Assembly: GCF_013283875.1 (NCBI RefSeq)
Contig: NZ_CP054139.1
Span: forward strand, 3,410,001-3,474,000
Direction: 5' to 3'
From: Mucilaginibacter mali
GTDB lineage: Bacteria; Bacteroidota; Bacteroidia; Sphingobacteriales; Sphingobacteriaceae
DNA: 64,000 bases
Shown piece after piece: positions 34,515 through 42,994 of this stretch. A program made the translations under genes and the position numbers. Position 1 is the first letter of the stretch. Each line of letters starts with the position of its first letter. A model generated the notes under the pieces. That model was not told the DNA's origin. It saw only the letters and a program-made list of their open reading frames with translations, and searched no databases.

Positions 34515-34522
34515 TACATTTG
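34515..34522 (+). promoter_or_regulatory. -7 promoter box of gatB
   Basis: TACATTTG, a full match, 37 bases before the gatB ATG at 34560. Confidence 0.5.
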
Positions 34523-34559
34523 GCGCAATATAATTTGTAAACCGCGCGCATCTACTGTT

Positions 34560-36005
34560 ATGGCAATTTCTGAAAGCGATAAATACGAACTGGTTGTTGG
34601 GTTAGAGGTACACGCGCAACTATCCACCCAAAGCAAATCGTTCAGCGCCGATAGCGCCGCCTTTGGCGCAGGGCCAAACCAGCATATCAGCATGGTATCG
34701 CTGGGGCACCCTGGAACCTTACCTTTTCTCAACAAAAAAGCGGTTGCTTATGCGGTAAAGATGGGTTTGGCCAGTCATTGCACCATCAATCTGAATAACC
34801 ACTTCGCCCGTAAAAATTACTTCTACGCCGATTTGCCCAAGGGTTACCAGATCAGCCAGGATCAGCAACCCATTTGTTTGGGCGGACATGTTACGGTGAG
34901 GCTGGGTAACGGTACTAAAAAAGATATCGCCATACACCATATTCACTTAGAGGAGGATGCCGGCAAAAGCATGCACGATCAGCACGCGGCCGATTCATTG
35001 ATCGACCTGAACCGTGCAGGTGTACCACTGATAGAGATCGTATCCGAACCCGATATCCGCAGTGCCGAAGAAGCTGGTCAATACCTTACCGAGATCCGCA
35101 AACTGGTGCGCTACCTTGATATTTGCGATGGCAATATGGAAGAGGGCAGCCTGCGCTGCGATGCCAATATTTCGGTACGATTGAAAGGCGCCACCAAATA
35201 CGGCAACCGTTGCGAGGTGAAGAACCTGAACTCGATCCGTAACGTGCAGCGCGCTATCGAACACGAGTTTCAGCGCCAGGTAAGCGTGATAGAGGCTGGT
35301 GGGCACATCGACCAAAACACCCTTAACTTTGATGCCGATACCGGCGAAACATCGGTACTGCGCAGCAAGGAAATGGCTAACGATTACCGCTACTTCCCCG
35401 AACCCGACTTGCCGCCGCTGGTGTTGACACAGGAATATATCGATGGCATTCGCGCCGAAATGCCTGCCCTGCCAGGTGAGCTTTACCAAAAATACACCAC
35501 ACAATTCGGCCTGTCGGATTACGACGCGGGAGTGATCACCAACGATTATCATCTCGCTCATTATTACGAGGCTGTAATTAAGCATACCGCCAACTACAAG
35601 GCTGCCGCCAACTGGCTGATGGGTCCGTTGAAGCAGGCGATTGACGAAAACGAGTTTGCCCTTAAGCCCGAAGATTTGGCAGGGCTGATCAAACTGGTAG
35701 ACGATGGAAAGATCAACCATACCATTGCATCCAACAAACTACTTCCCGAACTTATAAAGGGTAGCGGCAAAACCGCCGAACAGGTGGCCATCGAACTCAA
35801 TTTATTCATTAGCGAAAATAATGATGAATTAAATGAGTTTATTTTGAAAGCTTTGGCCAAGTTCCCCGACAAAGTAATAGAATACCGCAAAGGCAAAAAG
35901 GGTGTGCTGGGCTTGTTCATGGGCGATATCATGAAGCAATCGAAGGGGAAGATAGATCCGCAAAAAACAAATCAATTGCTTGTAAAAGCATTAGAAGCAA
36001 AATAA
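34560..36005 (+). CDS. gatB: Asp/Glu-tRNA amidotransferase subunit B
   Basis: A 481-residue subunit of GatCAB, which amidates Glu-tRNA(Gln) and Asp-tRNA(Asn). KYELVVGLEVHAQLSTQSKS is the signature start. LGHPGTLPFLNKKAVAYAVK and NHFARKNYFYADLPKGYQIS, then HLEEDAGKSMHD and VPLIEIVSEPDIRSAEEA, form the kinase-like active domain. The C-terminal tail (about residues 335-480) is the helical YqeY-like tRNA-binding part. gatA and gatC are not adjacent. The next gene starts one base after its stop, so the two are cotranscribed. Confidence 0.97.
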   Translation: MAISESDKYELVVGLEVHAQLSTQSKSFSADSAAFGAGPNQHISMVSLGHPGTLPFLNKKAVAYAVKMGLASHCTINLNNHFARKNYFYADLPKGYQISQDQQPICLGGHVTVRLGNGTKKDIAIHHIHLEEDAGKSMHDQHAADSLIDLNRAGVPLIEIVSEPDIRSAEEAGQYLTEIRKLVRYLDICDGNMEEGSLRCDANISVRLKGATKYGNRCEVKNLNSIRNVQRAIEHEFQRQVSVIEAGGHIDQNTLNFDADTGETSVLRSKEMANDYRYFPEPDLPPLVLTQEYIDGIRAEMPALPGELYQKYTTQFGLSDYDAGVITNDYHLAHYYEAVIKHTANYKAAANWLMGPLKQAIDENEFALKPEDLAGLIKLVDDGKINHTIASNKLLPELIKGSGKTAEQVAIELNLFISENNDELNEFILKALAKFPDKVIEYRKGKKGVLGLFMGDIMKQSKGKIDPQKTNQLLVKALEAK

Positions 36006-36006
36006 A

Positions 36007-37131
36007 ATGAACAAACGCATTATTTTATACAGCGCCGCGCTGTTAACACTGGTCATTGCATCGTGCAAGGATAAAAACGCATTTACCATATCAGGCACGC
36101 TAAGCAACCCCGGCAAGGTGAAAAAAGTATACCTGCTGGAAGCCGACAGTACCCGCATCAACATGGTCGACTCGATAAACCTGAGCGAGGATAACAAGTT
36201 TGAAATTAAGCATACCAGCCCCTTTGCCAACCTGTATAAATTGCGCATTGGCAGCAGCATTTACGATGTGATCGCCCAAAATGGCGAAGCTATTGAGTTT
36301 AAAACCGACCTTGCCGATACTACCCATACCTATACCATTTCGGGTTCGGATGAATCGGGTAAGATACAGGAGTTTAACAAGTTGAGCAACCTATACGGCG
36401 ATAAGACCGCCAAGATAGCCAACGAATACCAGGCCAAGGCAGAGGCGTTGGGCCACGAGTCGGATTCGCTGATGAGTATTTATCGCCCCCGCTTTATAGC
36501 CGCGCAAAGCGAGTATGGTGCAGCTACTTTAAAATTTGTTAACGATAACAAAAAGTCGCTGGCTGCCCTGTATGCCGCCTTGTCGTTAGACCAAAACAAG
36601 TACGAGCAGCAATTGGTGGCTTATGCCGATGAAATTAAAGGCACTTTTGCCGGTAACCCCGCGGCATTGCAATTCGTAAAACAGATGGAGCTGGCAAAGC
36701 CGATATCGGTGGGCCATAAAGCGCCCGAGTTTAGCATTGCCGACGCCAATGGCAAGCAAATAAAACTGAGCGACTATAAAGGCAAATATGTAATGCTTGA
36801 TTTTTGGGCATCATGGTGCGGCCCATGCCGTGCCGAAATGCCGAACGTAGTAAAGCAATACGCGGCTTTTAAAGGCAAGGGCTTAAATATTTTAGGCATA
36901 TCGCTTGATGAGGAAAAAGGCGCCTGGCTAACCGCCGCTAAGCAAATGAATATGGGTTGGGAACAAGCATCCGACCTGCAGAAATGGGGCGGCGCTACCG
37001 AACGCTTATATCATATAGAAGCCATACCGGCAAACTTCATCATCGACCCGCAGGGAAATATCGTGGCGAAGAACCTGGCAGGGGCCGATCTTGAAGATTT
37101 TCTAAAGAAAACGTTCAATAAAGGTGAATAA
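36007..37131 (+). CDS. Thioredoxin-like lipoprotein (DUF4369 plus AhpC/TSA-like)
   Basis: A 374-residue exported redox protein. Residues 1-20 are a lipoprotein signal (LVIASC, cysteine 20). Residues of about 25-230 form a DUF4369-type beta and helical region (FTISGTLSNPGKVKKVYLLE). The C-terminal 140 residues are a TlpA/ResA-like thioredoxin domain with the active site WASWCGPCRAEMP (C271, C274) and the cis-proline IEAIPANFIIDPQG. Such proteins keep periplasmic thiols reduced or help cytochrome c maturation. It lies one base after gatB and is likely translated from the same message. Confidence 0.93.
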   Translation: MNKRIILYSAALLTLVIASCKDKNAFTISGTLSNPGKVKKVYLLEADSTRINMVDSINLSEDNKFEIKHTSPFANLYKLRIGSSIYDVIAQNGEAIEFKTDLADTTHTYTISGSDESGKIQEFNKLSNLYGDKTAKIANEYQAKAEALGHESDSLMSIYRPRFIAAQSEYGAATLKFVNDNKKSLAALYAALSLDQNKYEQQLVAYADEIKGTFAGNPAALQFVKQMELAKPISVGHKAPEFSIADANGKQIKLSDYKGKYVMLDFWASWCGPCRAEMPNVVKQYAAFKGKGLNILGISLDEEKGAWLTAAKQMNMGWEQASDLQKWGGATERLYHIEAIPANFIIDPQGNIVAKNLAGADLEDFLKKTFNKGE

Positions 37132-37225
37132 TAGATTACCTTAATGTAACGTTTAACAATTTGTTAATATTTATTTAACTGTTAAGTGCATTTAAGCAGG
37201 TACTTTTATACCAAAATTCAACCGA

Positions 37226-37918
37226 ATGAGCACATCTCCGAAGCAGAAGATATTAATAGTTGATGACGAACCAGATATCCTGGAGTTAATAGAATATAAT
37301 CTTAAAAAAGAAGGCTACCAGGTTTATACAGCCCGCAACGGTCAGGAAGCCGTTGCCGAAGCCAAAAAAGTACAGCCCGACCTGATCGTTCTGGACATTA
37401 TGATGCCTAAGATGGATGGTATTGAGGCTTGCCGCATTATGCGCACCATGCCCGAGTTTAAAACTACTTTTATGGTGTTCCTGACCGCCCGCAGCGAGGA
37501 ATATTCGGAAATTGCAGGCTTTAACGTAGGGGCTGATGATTACATTGCCAAGCCGATCAAGCCTCGCGCACTGGTAAGCCGTATAAACGCCATTCTACGC
37601 CGTAACTCTACACCTGAAGAGGTAACCGACAATAAACTGGAAATAGGCGACCTGGTGATAGACCGCGAAGCCTATTTAGTTTACCAGCGCGGCGAAAAAG
37701 TAGTTTTAGCCAAAAAGGAATTTGAACTGCTATATCTGCTGGCTTCAAAACCAGGCAAGGTTTACACCCGCGAGGTGATCCTGAAAAACATTTGGGAAGA
37801 TTCGGTAGTGGTAACTAACCGTACCATCGACGTACACATCCGTAAGATCCGCGAAAAGTTGGGGGAAAATTATGTATCAACCGTTAAAGGGGTTGGGTAC
37901 AAGTTTGAACTGGCGTAA
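37226..37918 (+). CDS. OmpR/PhoB-type response regulator
   Basis: A 230-residue two-domain regulator. In the receiver domain (about residues 8-122), ILIVDDEPDILELIEYNLKK has the acidic pocket, VLDIMMPKMDG the phosphate-accepting aspartate D57, and DDYIAKPIKPRALVSR the conserved lysine. The C-terminal winged helix (about 133-230) has EFELLYLLASKPGKVYTREV and TIDVHIRKIREKLGENYVST. It is close to PhoB-like regulators. No histidine kinase is adjacent on either side, so it is an orphan in this window. The gene ends with a perfect 18-bp terminator. Confidence 0.95.
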   Translation: MSTSPKQKILIVDDEPDILELIEYNLKKEGYQVYTARNGQEAVAEAKKVQPDLIVLDIMMPKMDGIEACRIMRTMPEFKTTFMVFLTARSEEYSEIAGFNVGADDYIAKPIKPRALVSRINAILRRNSTPEEVTDNKLEIGDLVIDREAYLVYQRGEKVVLAKKEFELLYLLASKPGKVYTREVILKNIWEDSVVVTNRTIDVHIRKIREKLGENYVSTVKGVGYKFELA

Positions 37919-37956
37919 GCTTAGACTTGAGAAATCAGACTTGAGATTTGAGACAT

Positions 37957-37998
37957 AAAACGAGAAAAGGTTCCGAATGGAACCTTTTCTCGTTTTAC
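37957..37998 (+). terminator. Terminator of the response regulator gene
   Basis: A perfect 18-bp stem (37957-37974 with 37979-37996) around GAAT. The outer arm AAAACGAG/CTCGTTTT gives a U tract. Confidence 0.85.
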
Positions 37999-38007
37999 AA
38001 ATAGCTT

Positions 38008-38111
38008 GTCATTGCGAGCGATAGCGTGGCAATCTCGTAGTTAGAAGAGCAAAGCTACGAGATTGCCGCGTCGCCCCCTTACACAGCCGCTCCGCTGCTC
38101 CTCGCAATGAC
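38008..38111. repeat. Dispersed repeat, family A copy 5
   Basis: GTCATTGCGAGCGATAGCGTGG to CTGCTCCTCGCAATGAC. It lies between convergent genes, directly before the stop codon of the H1-like gene. Confidence 0.85.
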
Positions 38112-38121
38112 AATTTTGGCA

Positions 38122-38637
38122 TTACGCAACAGCCTTCTTAGCAGCAACAGTTTTCTTCTTAACCGCTGTAGCTGCTTTATCAGCCTTAGCGGCAACAGTC
38201 TTTTTAGCGCTGGTAGTCGCGACGCTTACCTTATCACTTGCTTTTGCAGCGGTGGCTTTGGCTTTATCAGTAGCTTTAGCGGCTTCGGTTTTAGCTTTGG
38301 CAACGGTTTTATCAGCTTTAGCCTTTACATCGGCAGCTTTATCTTTTGCTTCAGCAACTTTTGTTTTAGCGGCGGCCTTTGCTTCGGTTATCTTTGCTTT
38401 TGCTTCATCGGCAACCTTATCGGCTTTAGCCGCGACTTTGGTTTTAGTAGTTGACGCCTTGCGGGCTACGGTGGCTTTTTTTGCTTTGGCTTTACCACGC
38501 AGGTCATCAATTTTATCTTCGGCAGCTTCTTTTAACTCTTCGGCTTTTTCTGTCGTATCTTCCCACAGGCTGGCTATGGTGTCTTTAACCTTTTCAAAAA
38601 ATCCCTTTTCTTCAGGTTGAGTGTTGTTTGCTTCCAT
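38122..38637 (-). CDS. Histone-H1-like Lys/Ala-rich protein
   Basis: A 171-residue protein. The first 45 residues are an acidic helix (GFFEKVKDTIASLWEDTTEK). The rest is low complexity: repeats of AKADK, AKAAAK, KTKVA and similar, dominated by lysine, alanine, threonine and valine. Such tails are found in bacterial H1-like DNA-binding proteins and in some stress and LEA-like proteins. It probably binds DNA or acts as a disordered stabiliser. The N-terminal acidic part is not typical of Hc1 histones, so the assignment is soft. Its 3' end touches a family A repeat. Confidence 0.8.
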   Translation of the reverse strand: MEANNTQPEEKGFFEKVKDTIASLWEDTTEKAEELKEAAEDKIDDLRGKAKAKKATVARKASTTKTKVAAKADKVADEAKAKITEAKAAAKTKVAEAKDKAADVKAKADKTVAKAKTEAAKATDKAKATAAKASDKVSVATTSAKKTVAAKADKAATAVKKKTVAAKKAVA

Positions 38638-38735
38638 GATGTTTTTTCAATAGGTTTTTGTATACCACTAACCTGATAATAATCATGCCAATAGCCATAT
38701 TACACCCTGCCGATAAATATCTTGCAGATTAAGCG

Positions 38736-38743
38736 TATTTTTG
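38736..38743 (+). promoter_or_regulatory. -7 promoter box before the RluA gene
   Basis: TATTTTTG matches TAnnTTTG, 68 bases before the ATG at 38812; no good -33 element. Confidence 0.35.
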
Positions 38744-38811
38744 CAGGCTGTAAACAGCGCAAGGATTCGGATATTGACTAAAATTCTGAACACCAGCGCC
38801 AATATTTTGAT

Positions 38812-39531
38812 ATGAAGATCCCCAAATTTGCCGACCTGGTATTATTCGAAAACGACGACATCATTGTTGTCAACAAACCGCCTTTTATTGCTTCGTTAGA
38901 TGAACGCGAGGGTGGCGAGATCAATATGCTGCGCCTGGCCAAACAATATAGCTACGATGCGCAAGTTTGCCACCGTTTGGATAAGGAAACATCGGGCGCG
39001 CTCATCATTGCCAAAAATCCTGAAGCTTATCGCTCAGTTTCCATACAGTTTGAAAAGCGCCAGGTTAAAAAGGTGTACCATGCCGTTATCGAGGGCACCC
39101 ACGTTTTCGAGAACTTGTTTATCGATCTGCCCATCCTCGACAAGGGCAAGGGCAACGTATCCATCAACCGGCAGGACGGCAAGCGCGCCGAAACCTGGTT
39201 TAACTCGCTAAAGTTTTTTAAGCATTATACACTGGTAGAGTGCCGCCCGGTAACCGGCCGTATGCACCAGATCCGTATCCATTTGGCCAGTCAGCAGGCT
39301 ATCATTGCCGGCGATGATATGTACCGTGGCAAGCCGGTATTTCTTTCGCAATTGAAGCGTAAATATCATTTGGGTAAGGATCAGGAGGAGATGCCGATTA
39401 TGAAGCGCTTCGCCCTGCATGCCTACGAGGTGAGCTTTAAACTACTTAACGGCGAGGAGGTCACCATCCATGCTCCCTACCCTAAGGATTTTGAGACGCT
39501 GTTGAAGTTGCTGGATAAGTTTGATAGTTAG
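38812..39531 (+). CDS. RluA-family RNA pseudouridine synthase
   Basis: A 239-residue enzyme that isomerises uridine to pseudouridine in rRNA or tRNA. The catalytic motif CHRLDKETSGALIIAKNPEA carries the aspartate (HRLDxxTSG). GRMHQIRIHLA is the RluA family's second motif, and VKKVYHAVIEG follows. The RNA target cannot be told. There is no N-terminal S4 domain, so it is the short RluA/RluC-like form. It is a single gene, with the degenerate family A repeat and the IS element downstream. Confidence 0.92.
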   Translation: MKIPKFADLVLFENDDIIVVNKPPFIASLDEREGGEINMLRLAKQYSYDAQVCHRLDKETSGALIIAKNPEAYRSVSIQFEKRQVKKVYHAVIEGTHVFENLFIDLPILDKGKGNVSINRQDGKRAETWFNSLKFFKHYTLVECRPVTGRMHQIRIHLASQQAIIAGDDMYRGKPVFLSQLKRKYHLGKDQEEMPIMKRFALHAYEVSFKLLNGEEVTIHAPYPKDFETLLKLLDKFDS

Positions 39532-39650
39532 ATCTCGTTGTCGCCATAAGGCACGAGCAATAGCGAAGTGGCGGGGCCAATATGCATGATTCGCGATTGC
39601 CACGTCGCCCAATCGCCTCAGGCCATGCTCCGCTCCTCGCAATTGACAAA
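39532..39650. repeat. Dispersed repeat, family A copy 6 (degenerate)
   Basis: GTTGTCGCCATAAGGCACGAG to GCTCCTCGCAATTGAC. Many differences from the other copies. It ends just before the left end of the IS element. Confidence 0.55.
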
Positions 39651-39654
39651 TTAT

Positions 39655-41485
39655 TTCTAAAAGAAAAACGAGGCTGTATCATAAATCATGGTATGGCCTC
39701 TTTTTTATTTGTGCATAATTTATTGGAATAAAGAGGGGTATTTAGTTGATATAATAATCTGATTTTCATATATTTATGTATCGAAAGTAGCGTAGTATGT
39801 CCTCTAAAAGACCTGTATTCAAGCCCTACCAGCAACGGCAGTTGATGGCTATTCCTCCGACACTTGACGAATTAGTTCCGGCATCGCACCCGGTGCGTGT
39901 AGTTAACGATGTGATCGACAGGCTCTATCTGGAACCATTGCTGAAAGCTTATCATATCCGCGGGAGTTCAAGCTATCACCCGCAAATGTTGTTAAAGGTG
40001 CTGGTATATGGGTATGTAACCAACACCTACTCCAGCCGAAAGCTGGCAGCAGCCTGCCGGGAAAGCGTTTACCTGATGTGGCTGAGTTCGATGAACTATC
40101 CTGATCATAATACGATCAACCGTTTCCGGGGCGTACGTTTGAAGCATGCGCTGCGTGATGTGTTCGAAGATGTGGTGAAACTTTTGGCAGAGGAAGGCCT
40201 GCTCAGTATTGAAGAAGTGAATACGGACGGGACAAAGATAGAGGCGAATGCAAACCGGTATACCTTTGTCTGGAAGAAAGCGATTCAGACCAATAAGGAA
40301 AAGATGAAAAAGCAGCTGTCAGAGATATGGGACTATGCCCAAAGCGTAGCAAAAGAAGAAGACAGGCTGCCTGATCCGCCTGACTTTACTGTTATTGACA
40401 GTGAAAAGGTCAATGCCGCAGTAGATAAACTCAATGAGAAGCTTTCCTCGCGTGAGGATGTTTCCAAACAGGTCAAAAGCAAGCTGCGGTATATCAGCAA
40501 ACATTACCCGCAGGCCATTGCCCGCTATGAGCAGCAGGAAGCTCTGCTGGGTGAACGCAACAGCTATTCCAAGACCGATACGGATGCCACATTCATGCGG
40601 ATGAAGGAAGACCACATGAAAAACGGCCAGTTAAAACCGGGGTATAATGTTCAGATATCCACATCCAACCAGTTCATTGTCAATTACACCATTCACTCCA
40701 ACACCACAGACACCAATACATTAAGTGCTCATTTAGCGCAGCATGAAGTCAGCTTTGGCAAAGCACCGCAAGTGCTTACAGCCGATGCCGGATATGGCTC
40801 CGAGGAGAACTACACGCGGTTGGAACAAAAAGGAACAATCGCCTTTGTAAAGTATGGGATGTTCGATAAGGAACAAAATGAGAATCACAACAACAAGCAC
40901 CCTTTTGCAGCAAATAAGCTTTTTTACAACCAGGAGAAAGATTGTTACATCTGCCCGATGGGCCAGCAAATGAATTTCATCGGAACAAGTAAAAGAAAAA
41001 CAAGCACGGAGTTTGAACAAACGGTAAAAAGATACCAGGCAGTTAACTGCGCTAACTGTCCGCTGAACGGTATTTGCCATAAATCAAAAGGGAATCGGAT
41101 CATTGAAATCAATGAAAACCTGAACCGCCTGAAACAAAAGGCGCACGAGCTGTTAAACAGTGAAGAAGGCATACAACGGCGAAAGAAACGCTGCTTTGAT
41201 GTAGAACCTGTATTTGGTAATATTAAGCAGAACCATGGCTTTAAACGGTTTATGCTCCGCGGCAAGGAAAAAGTAGAAATAGAATGGGGTTTAGTTGCAA
41301 TCGCACAAAATCTAAGGAAAAAAGCGGCTTAAATGAGTCGTTTTACCACTCAGGTTCGCCCAAGAAAGCTACCCCCTCCCCCTCAAAAAATTCCATAGAA
41401 ACTCAATACCAAATTCAGCTATTAGGCTAAAAAAATAAAGACCGCATCATTTGATTTATGATACGGCCTCGTTTTTCTTTTAGAA
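39655..41485 (+). mobile_element. IS1182-type insertion sequence, complete
   Basis: Bounded by 34-bp terminal inverted repeats (39655-39688 and 41452-41485) with a single mismatch. It contains one intact transposase gene. Each end can fold as a hairpin: GAGGC...GCCTC at 39670-39700, followed by six T, and CCG-ATCAT...ATGAT-CGG at 41442-41464. I could not see a clear target duplication; TTAT on the left and TAAAT on the right do not match well. Confidence 0.9.
39797..41332 (+). CDS. IS1182-family transposase
   Basis: A 511-residue DDE transposase. The N-terminal DUF772-type part is MSSKRPVFKPYQQRQLMAIP with PDHNTINRFRGVRLKHALRD. The first catalytic aspartate is in EEVNTDGTKIEANANRYTFV, the second in VLTADAGYGSEENYTRLEQ. 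The C-terminal zinc-like cysteine group is CYICPMGQ, VNCANCPLNGIC. The glutamate of the triad should lie in VEPVFGNIKQNHGFKRFMLR. There is no stop or frameshift, so it is likely active. It is the only gene of the element. Confidence 0.95.
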   Translation: MSSKRPVFKPYQQRQLMAIPPTLDELVPASHPVRVVNDVIDRLYLEPLLKAYHIRGSSSYHPQMLLKVLVYGYVTNTYSSRKLAAACRESVYLMWLSSMNYPDHNTINRFRGVRLKHALRDVFEDVVKLLAEEGLLSIEEVNTDGTKIEANANRYTFVWKKAIQTNKEKMKKQLSEIWDYAQSVAKEEDRLPDPPDFTVIDSEKVNAAVDKLNEKLSSREDVSKQVKSKLRYISKHYPQAIARYEQQEALLGERNSYSKTDTDATFMRMKEDHMKNGQLKPGYNVQISTSNQFIVNYTIHSNTTDTNTLSAHLAQHEVSFGKAPQVLTADAGYGSEENYTRLEQKGTIAFVKYGMFDKEQNENHNNKHPFAANKLFYNQEKDCYICPMGQQMNFIGTSKRKTSTEFEQTVKRYQAVNCANCPLNGICHKSKGNRIIEINENLNRLKQKAHELLNSEEGIQRRKKRCFDVEPVFGNIKQNHGFKRFMLRGKEKVEIEWGLVAIAQNLRKKAA

Positions 41486-41491
41486 TAAATA

Positions 41492-42055
41492 TTACAAACC
41501 AAAGCTGTAAGCCGCACGCAAGCCAACAAAAGAAATGGTGCCATCGCCCGACATGTTTTCGTAACGGGCGCTGATATCCCAATCTTTACAGGCGAAGCCT
41601 ACCGCAGGCGCCACATCCAATTTTACGCTGGTGTTACGGCTTAGGCTGCCCCCGGTTTGGATGGCCGCGCCGGCCTCGGCGCCAAAGTAAAAGTTATTGC
41701 CAAAGAAATCCTTAATACCCGCTTTTATCGGGATCAGGCCAAAATTCTCACGTACTGTTCTGGTAGTCACCGAACTCGGGGTTGTAGTAAAAGCCTGGAA
41801 ACTCTTACCGATAAAATCGTAATAGCCCGATGTAAACGTTAGCGCTACCTTGTCAGACGTGGCGTATTGCAAACGCGCGGTTCCGCCAATTACAAAACTG
41901 GAAATATCGCTGACATCGCCAACGGGTAAGGCAGCTTCCGCACCTATCCCCAGGCGCCATTCGCCTTGCTTGGTTGTTTGTGCTTTTACAGTGTTGTTAA
42001 ACAGGATACCTGCAGCAACCATGGCCGCAATTTTAAACAGATAATTTTTTTTCAT
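41492..42055 (-). CDS. Small outer-membrane beta-barrel protein, paralog 1
   Basis: A 187-residue exported protein (signal peptide to about residue 27, ending VKAQ). The mature part begins WRLGIGAEAALPVGDVSDIS, continues GGTARLQYATSDKVALTFTS, and ends with paired strands and AAYSFGL. The pattern is of an eight-strand outer-membrane barrel of the OmpA-beta or porin-like class. Four tandem paralogs share WRLGIGLE-A, ALTFTSGYY and KAGIK-FF. I start it at the ATG at 42055. Its native terminator is missing: the IS right end lies seven bases past the stop codon. Confidence 0.88.
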   Translation of the reverse strand: MKKNYLFKIAAMVAAGILFNNTVKAQTTKQGEWRLGIGAEAALPVGDVSDISSFVIGGTARLQYATSDKVALTFTSGYYDFIGKSFQAFTTTPSSVTTRTVRENFGLIPIKAGIKDFFGNNFYFGAEAGAAIQTGGSLSRNTSVKLDVAPAVGFACKDWDISARYENMSGDGTISFVGLRAAYSFGL

Positions 42056-42214
42056 GTGAAAATGTATTTTAGTTGTATGGCTTTGACTGCGGGGACGGGC
42101 AATGGTTAAATAAAAAAACACCACCTAACAAAATAGTTACAAAAAGTTCGTTTCAGGCTAAATTAAGCTGTTTTTGGGAATGCTATATACTTTTCCTTAA
42201 AGCGTTGTAAACAA

Positions 42215-42242
42215 AAAGCCTCCCTTAAATCCGGGAGGCTTT
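42215..42242 (-). terminator. Terminator after beta-barrel paralog 2
   Basis: AAAGCCTCCC and GGGAGGCTTT arms; T-rich on the minus-strand exit. Confidence 0.8.
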
Positions 42243-42266
42243 AGCTAACAATCAATTAAGCGTTTA

Positions 42267-42812
42267 TTACAATCCAAAGCCATAAGCCACGCGCAAGCCG
42301 GCTACGCCATAGTTAAAGGAATTGCCGCCTGAAAAACTTTCAAAACGTGCGCCGATATCCCATGATTTGGACGACCAGCCGATACCCGGCGACAAAATAA
42401 GTTTGCGGCTTTTTTGATACCCTGATAATTCGAACCCGGCACCGCCCTCGCCCATAACATACCAGTTACCGGCCACGTAGTATTTTAAACCGATCTTTAC
42501 CGGGATCAACCCCATTCGGTCGTTGTAAACCGGGCTATTGCCCAGGTAGCCGGGACTAAAACTGTAGTAGCCCGAAGTAAGCGTCCAATCTAACCCTTTA
42601 GTAATGTTATGCTGCAAACGCAAAGTACCGCCGTACATAAAGCCACCCCCGGGATGATATTTCCCTGTCACAATGGCTGCTTCCGCGCCAATGCCTAAGC
42701 GCCATGGCGCATCGGTATTGGTTTGCGCTTTTGCACCGGTACTTAGCAGTACAGTTAAACATGTTATGGCTACAGCCATCCCTCTCATCAAATTGCTTGT
42801 TCTGTTTTTCAT
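42267..42812 (-). CDS. Small outer-membrane beta-barrel protein, paralog 2
   Basis: A 181-residue exported barrel protein (signal peptide to about residue 29, ending AKAQ). It shares with its neighbours the opening WRLGIGAEAAIVTGKYHPGG, the GGTLRLQHNITKGLDWTLTS strand pair, and the ending SFNYGVAGLRVAYGFGL. The mid-part differs the most (loop YLGNSPVYNDRMGLIPVKIG). The function is unknown. It has its own terminator at 42215. Duplication seems fairly old, since identity between neighbours is only moderate by eye. Confidence 0.88.
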   Translation of the reverse strand: MKNRTSNLMRGMAVAITCLTVLLSTGAKAQTNTDAPWRLGIGAEAAIVTGKYHPGGGFMYGGTLRLQHNITKGLDWTLTSGYYSFSPGYLGNSPVYNDRMGLIPVKIGLKYYVAGNWYVMGEGGAGFELSGYQKSRKLILSPGIGWSSKSWDIGARFESFSGGNSFNYGVAGLRVAYGFGL

Positions 42813-42944
42813 GTATAAGTGTATTTAGATTTATTTACCGGCAAATTTTTACAAATACTACATTAAATCAAAGTGAAGACAACTTATTTAACCATTATTA
42901 ACATTAACATTTAACTAATATTTAACAATCATCAACACAATAAA

Positions 42945-42975
42945 AAACCCCTCACGGTTAGCACCGGAGGGGTTT
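42945..42975 (-). terminator. Terminator after beta-barrel paralog 3
   Basis: AAACCCCTC and GAGGGGTTT arms with an inner CGGT/ACCG pair. Confidence 0.8.
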
Positions 42976-42994
42976 CCTATAATAATTTGCGTTG

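Noticed and set aside
34995..35720. 241-codon minus-strand frame opposite gatB
   Set aside because: Shadow frame; the plus-strand protein is fully conserved over the same bases.
39645..41495. Target-site duplication of the IS element
   Set aside because: Flanking TTAT and TAAAT do not give a convincing direct repeat.
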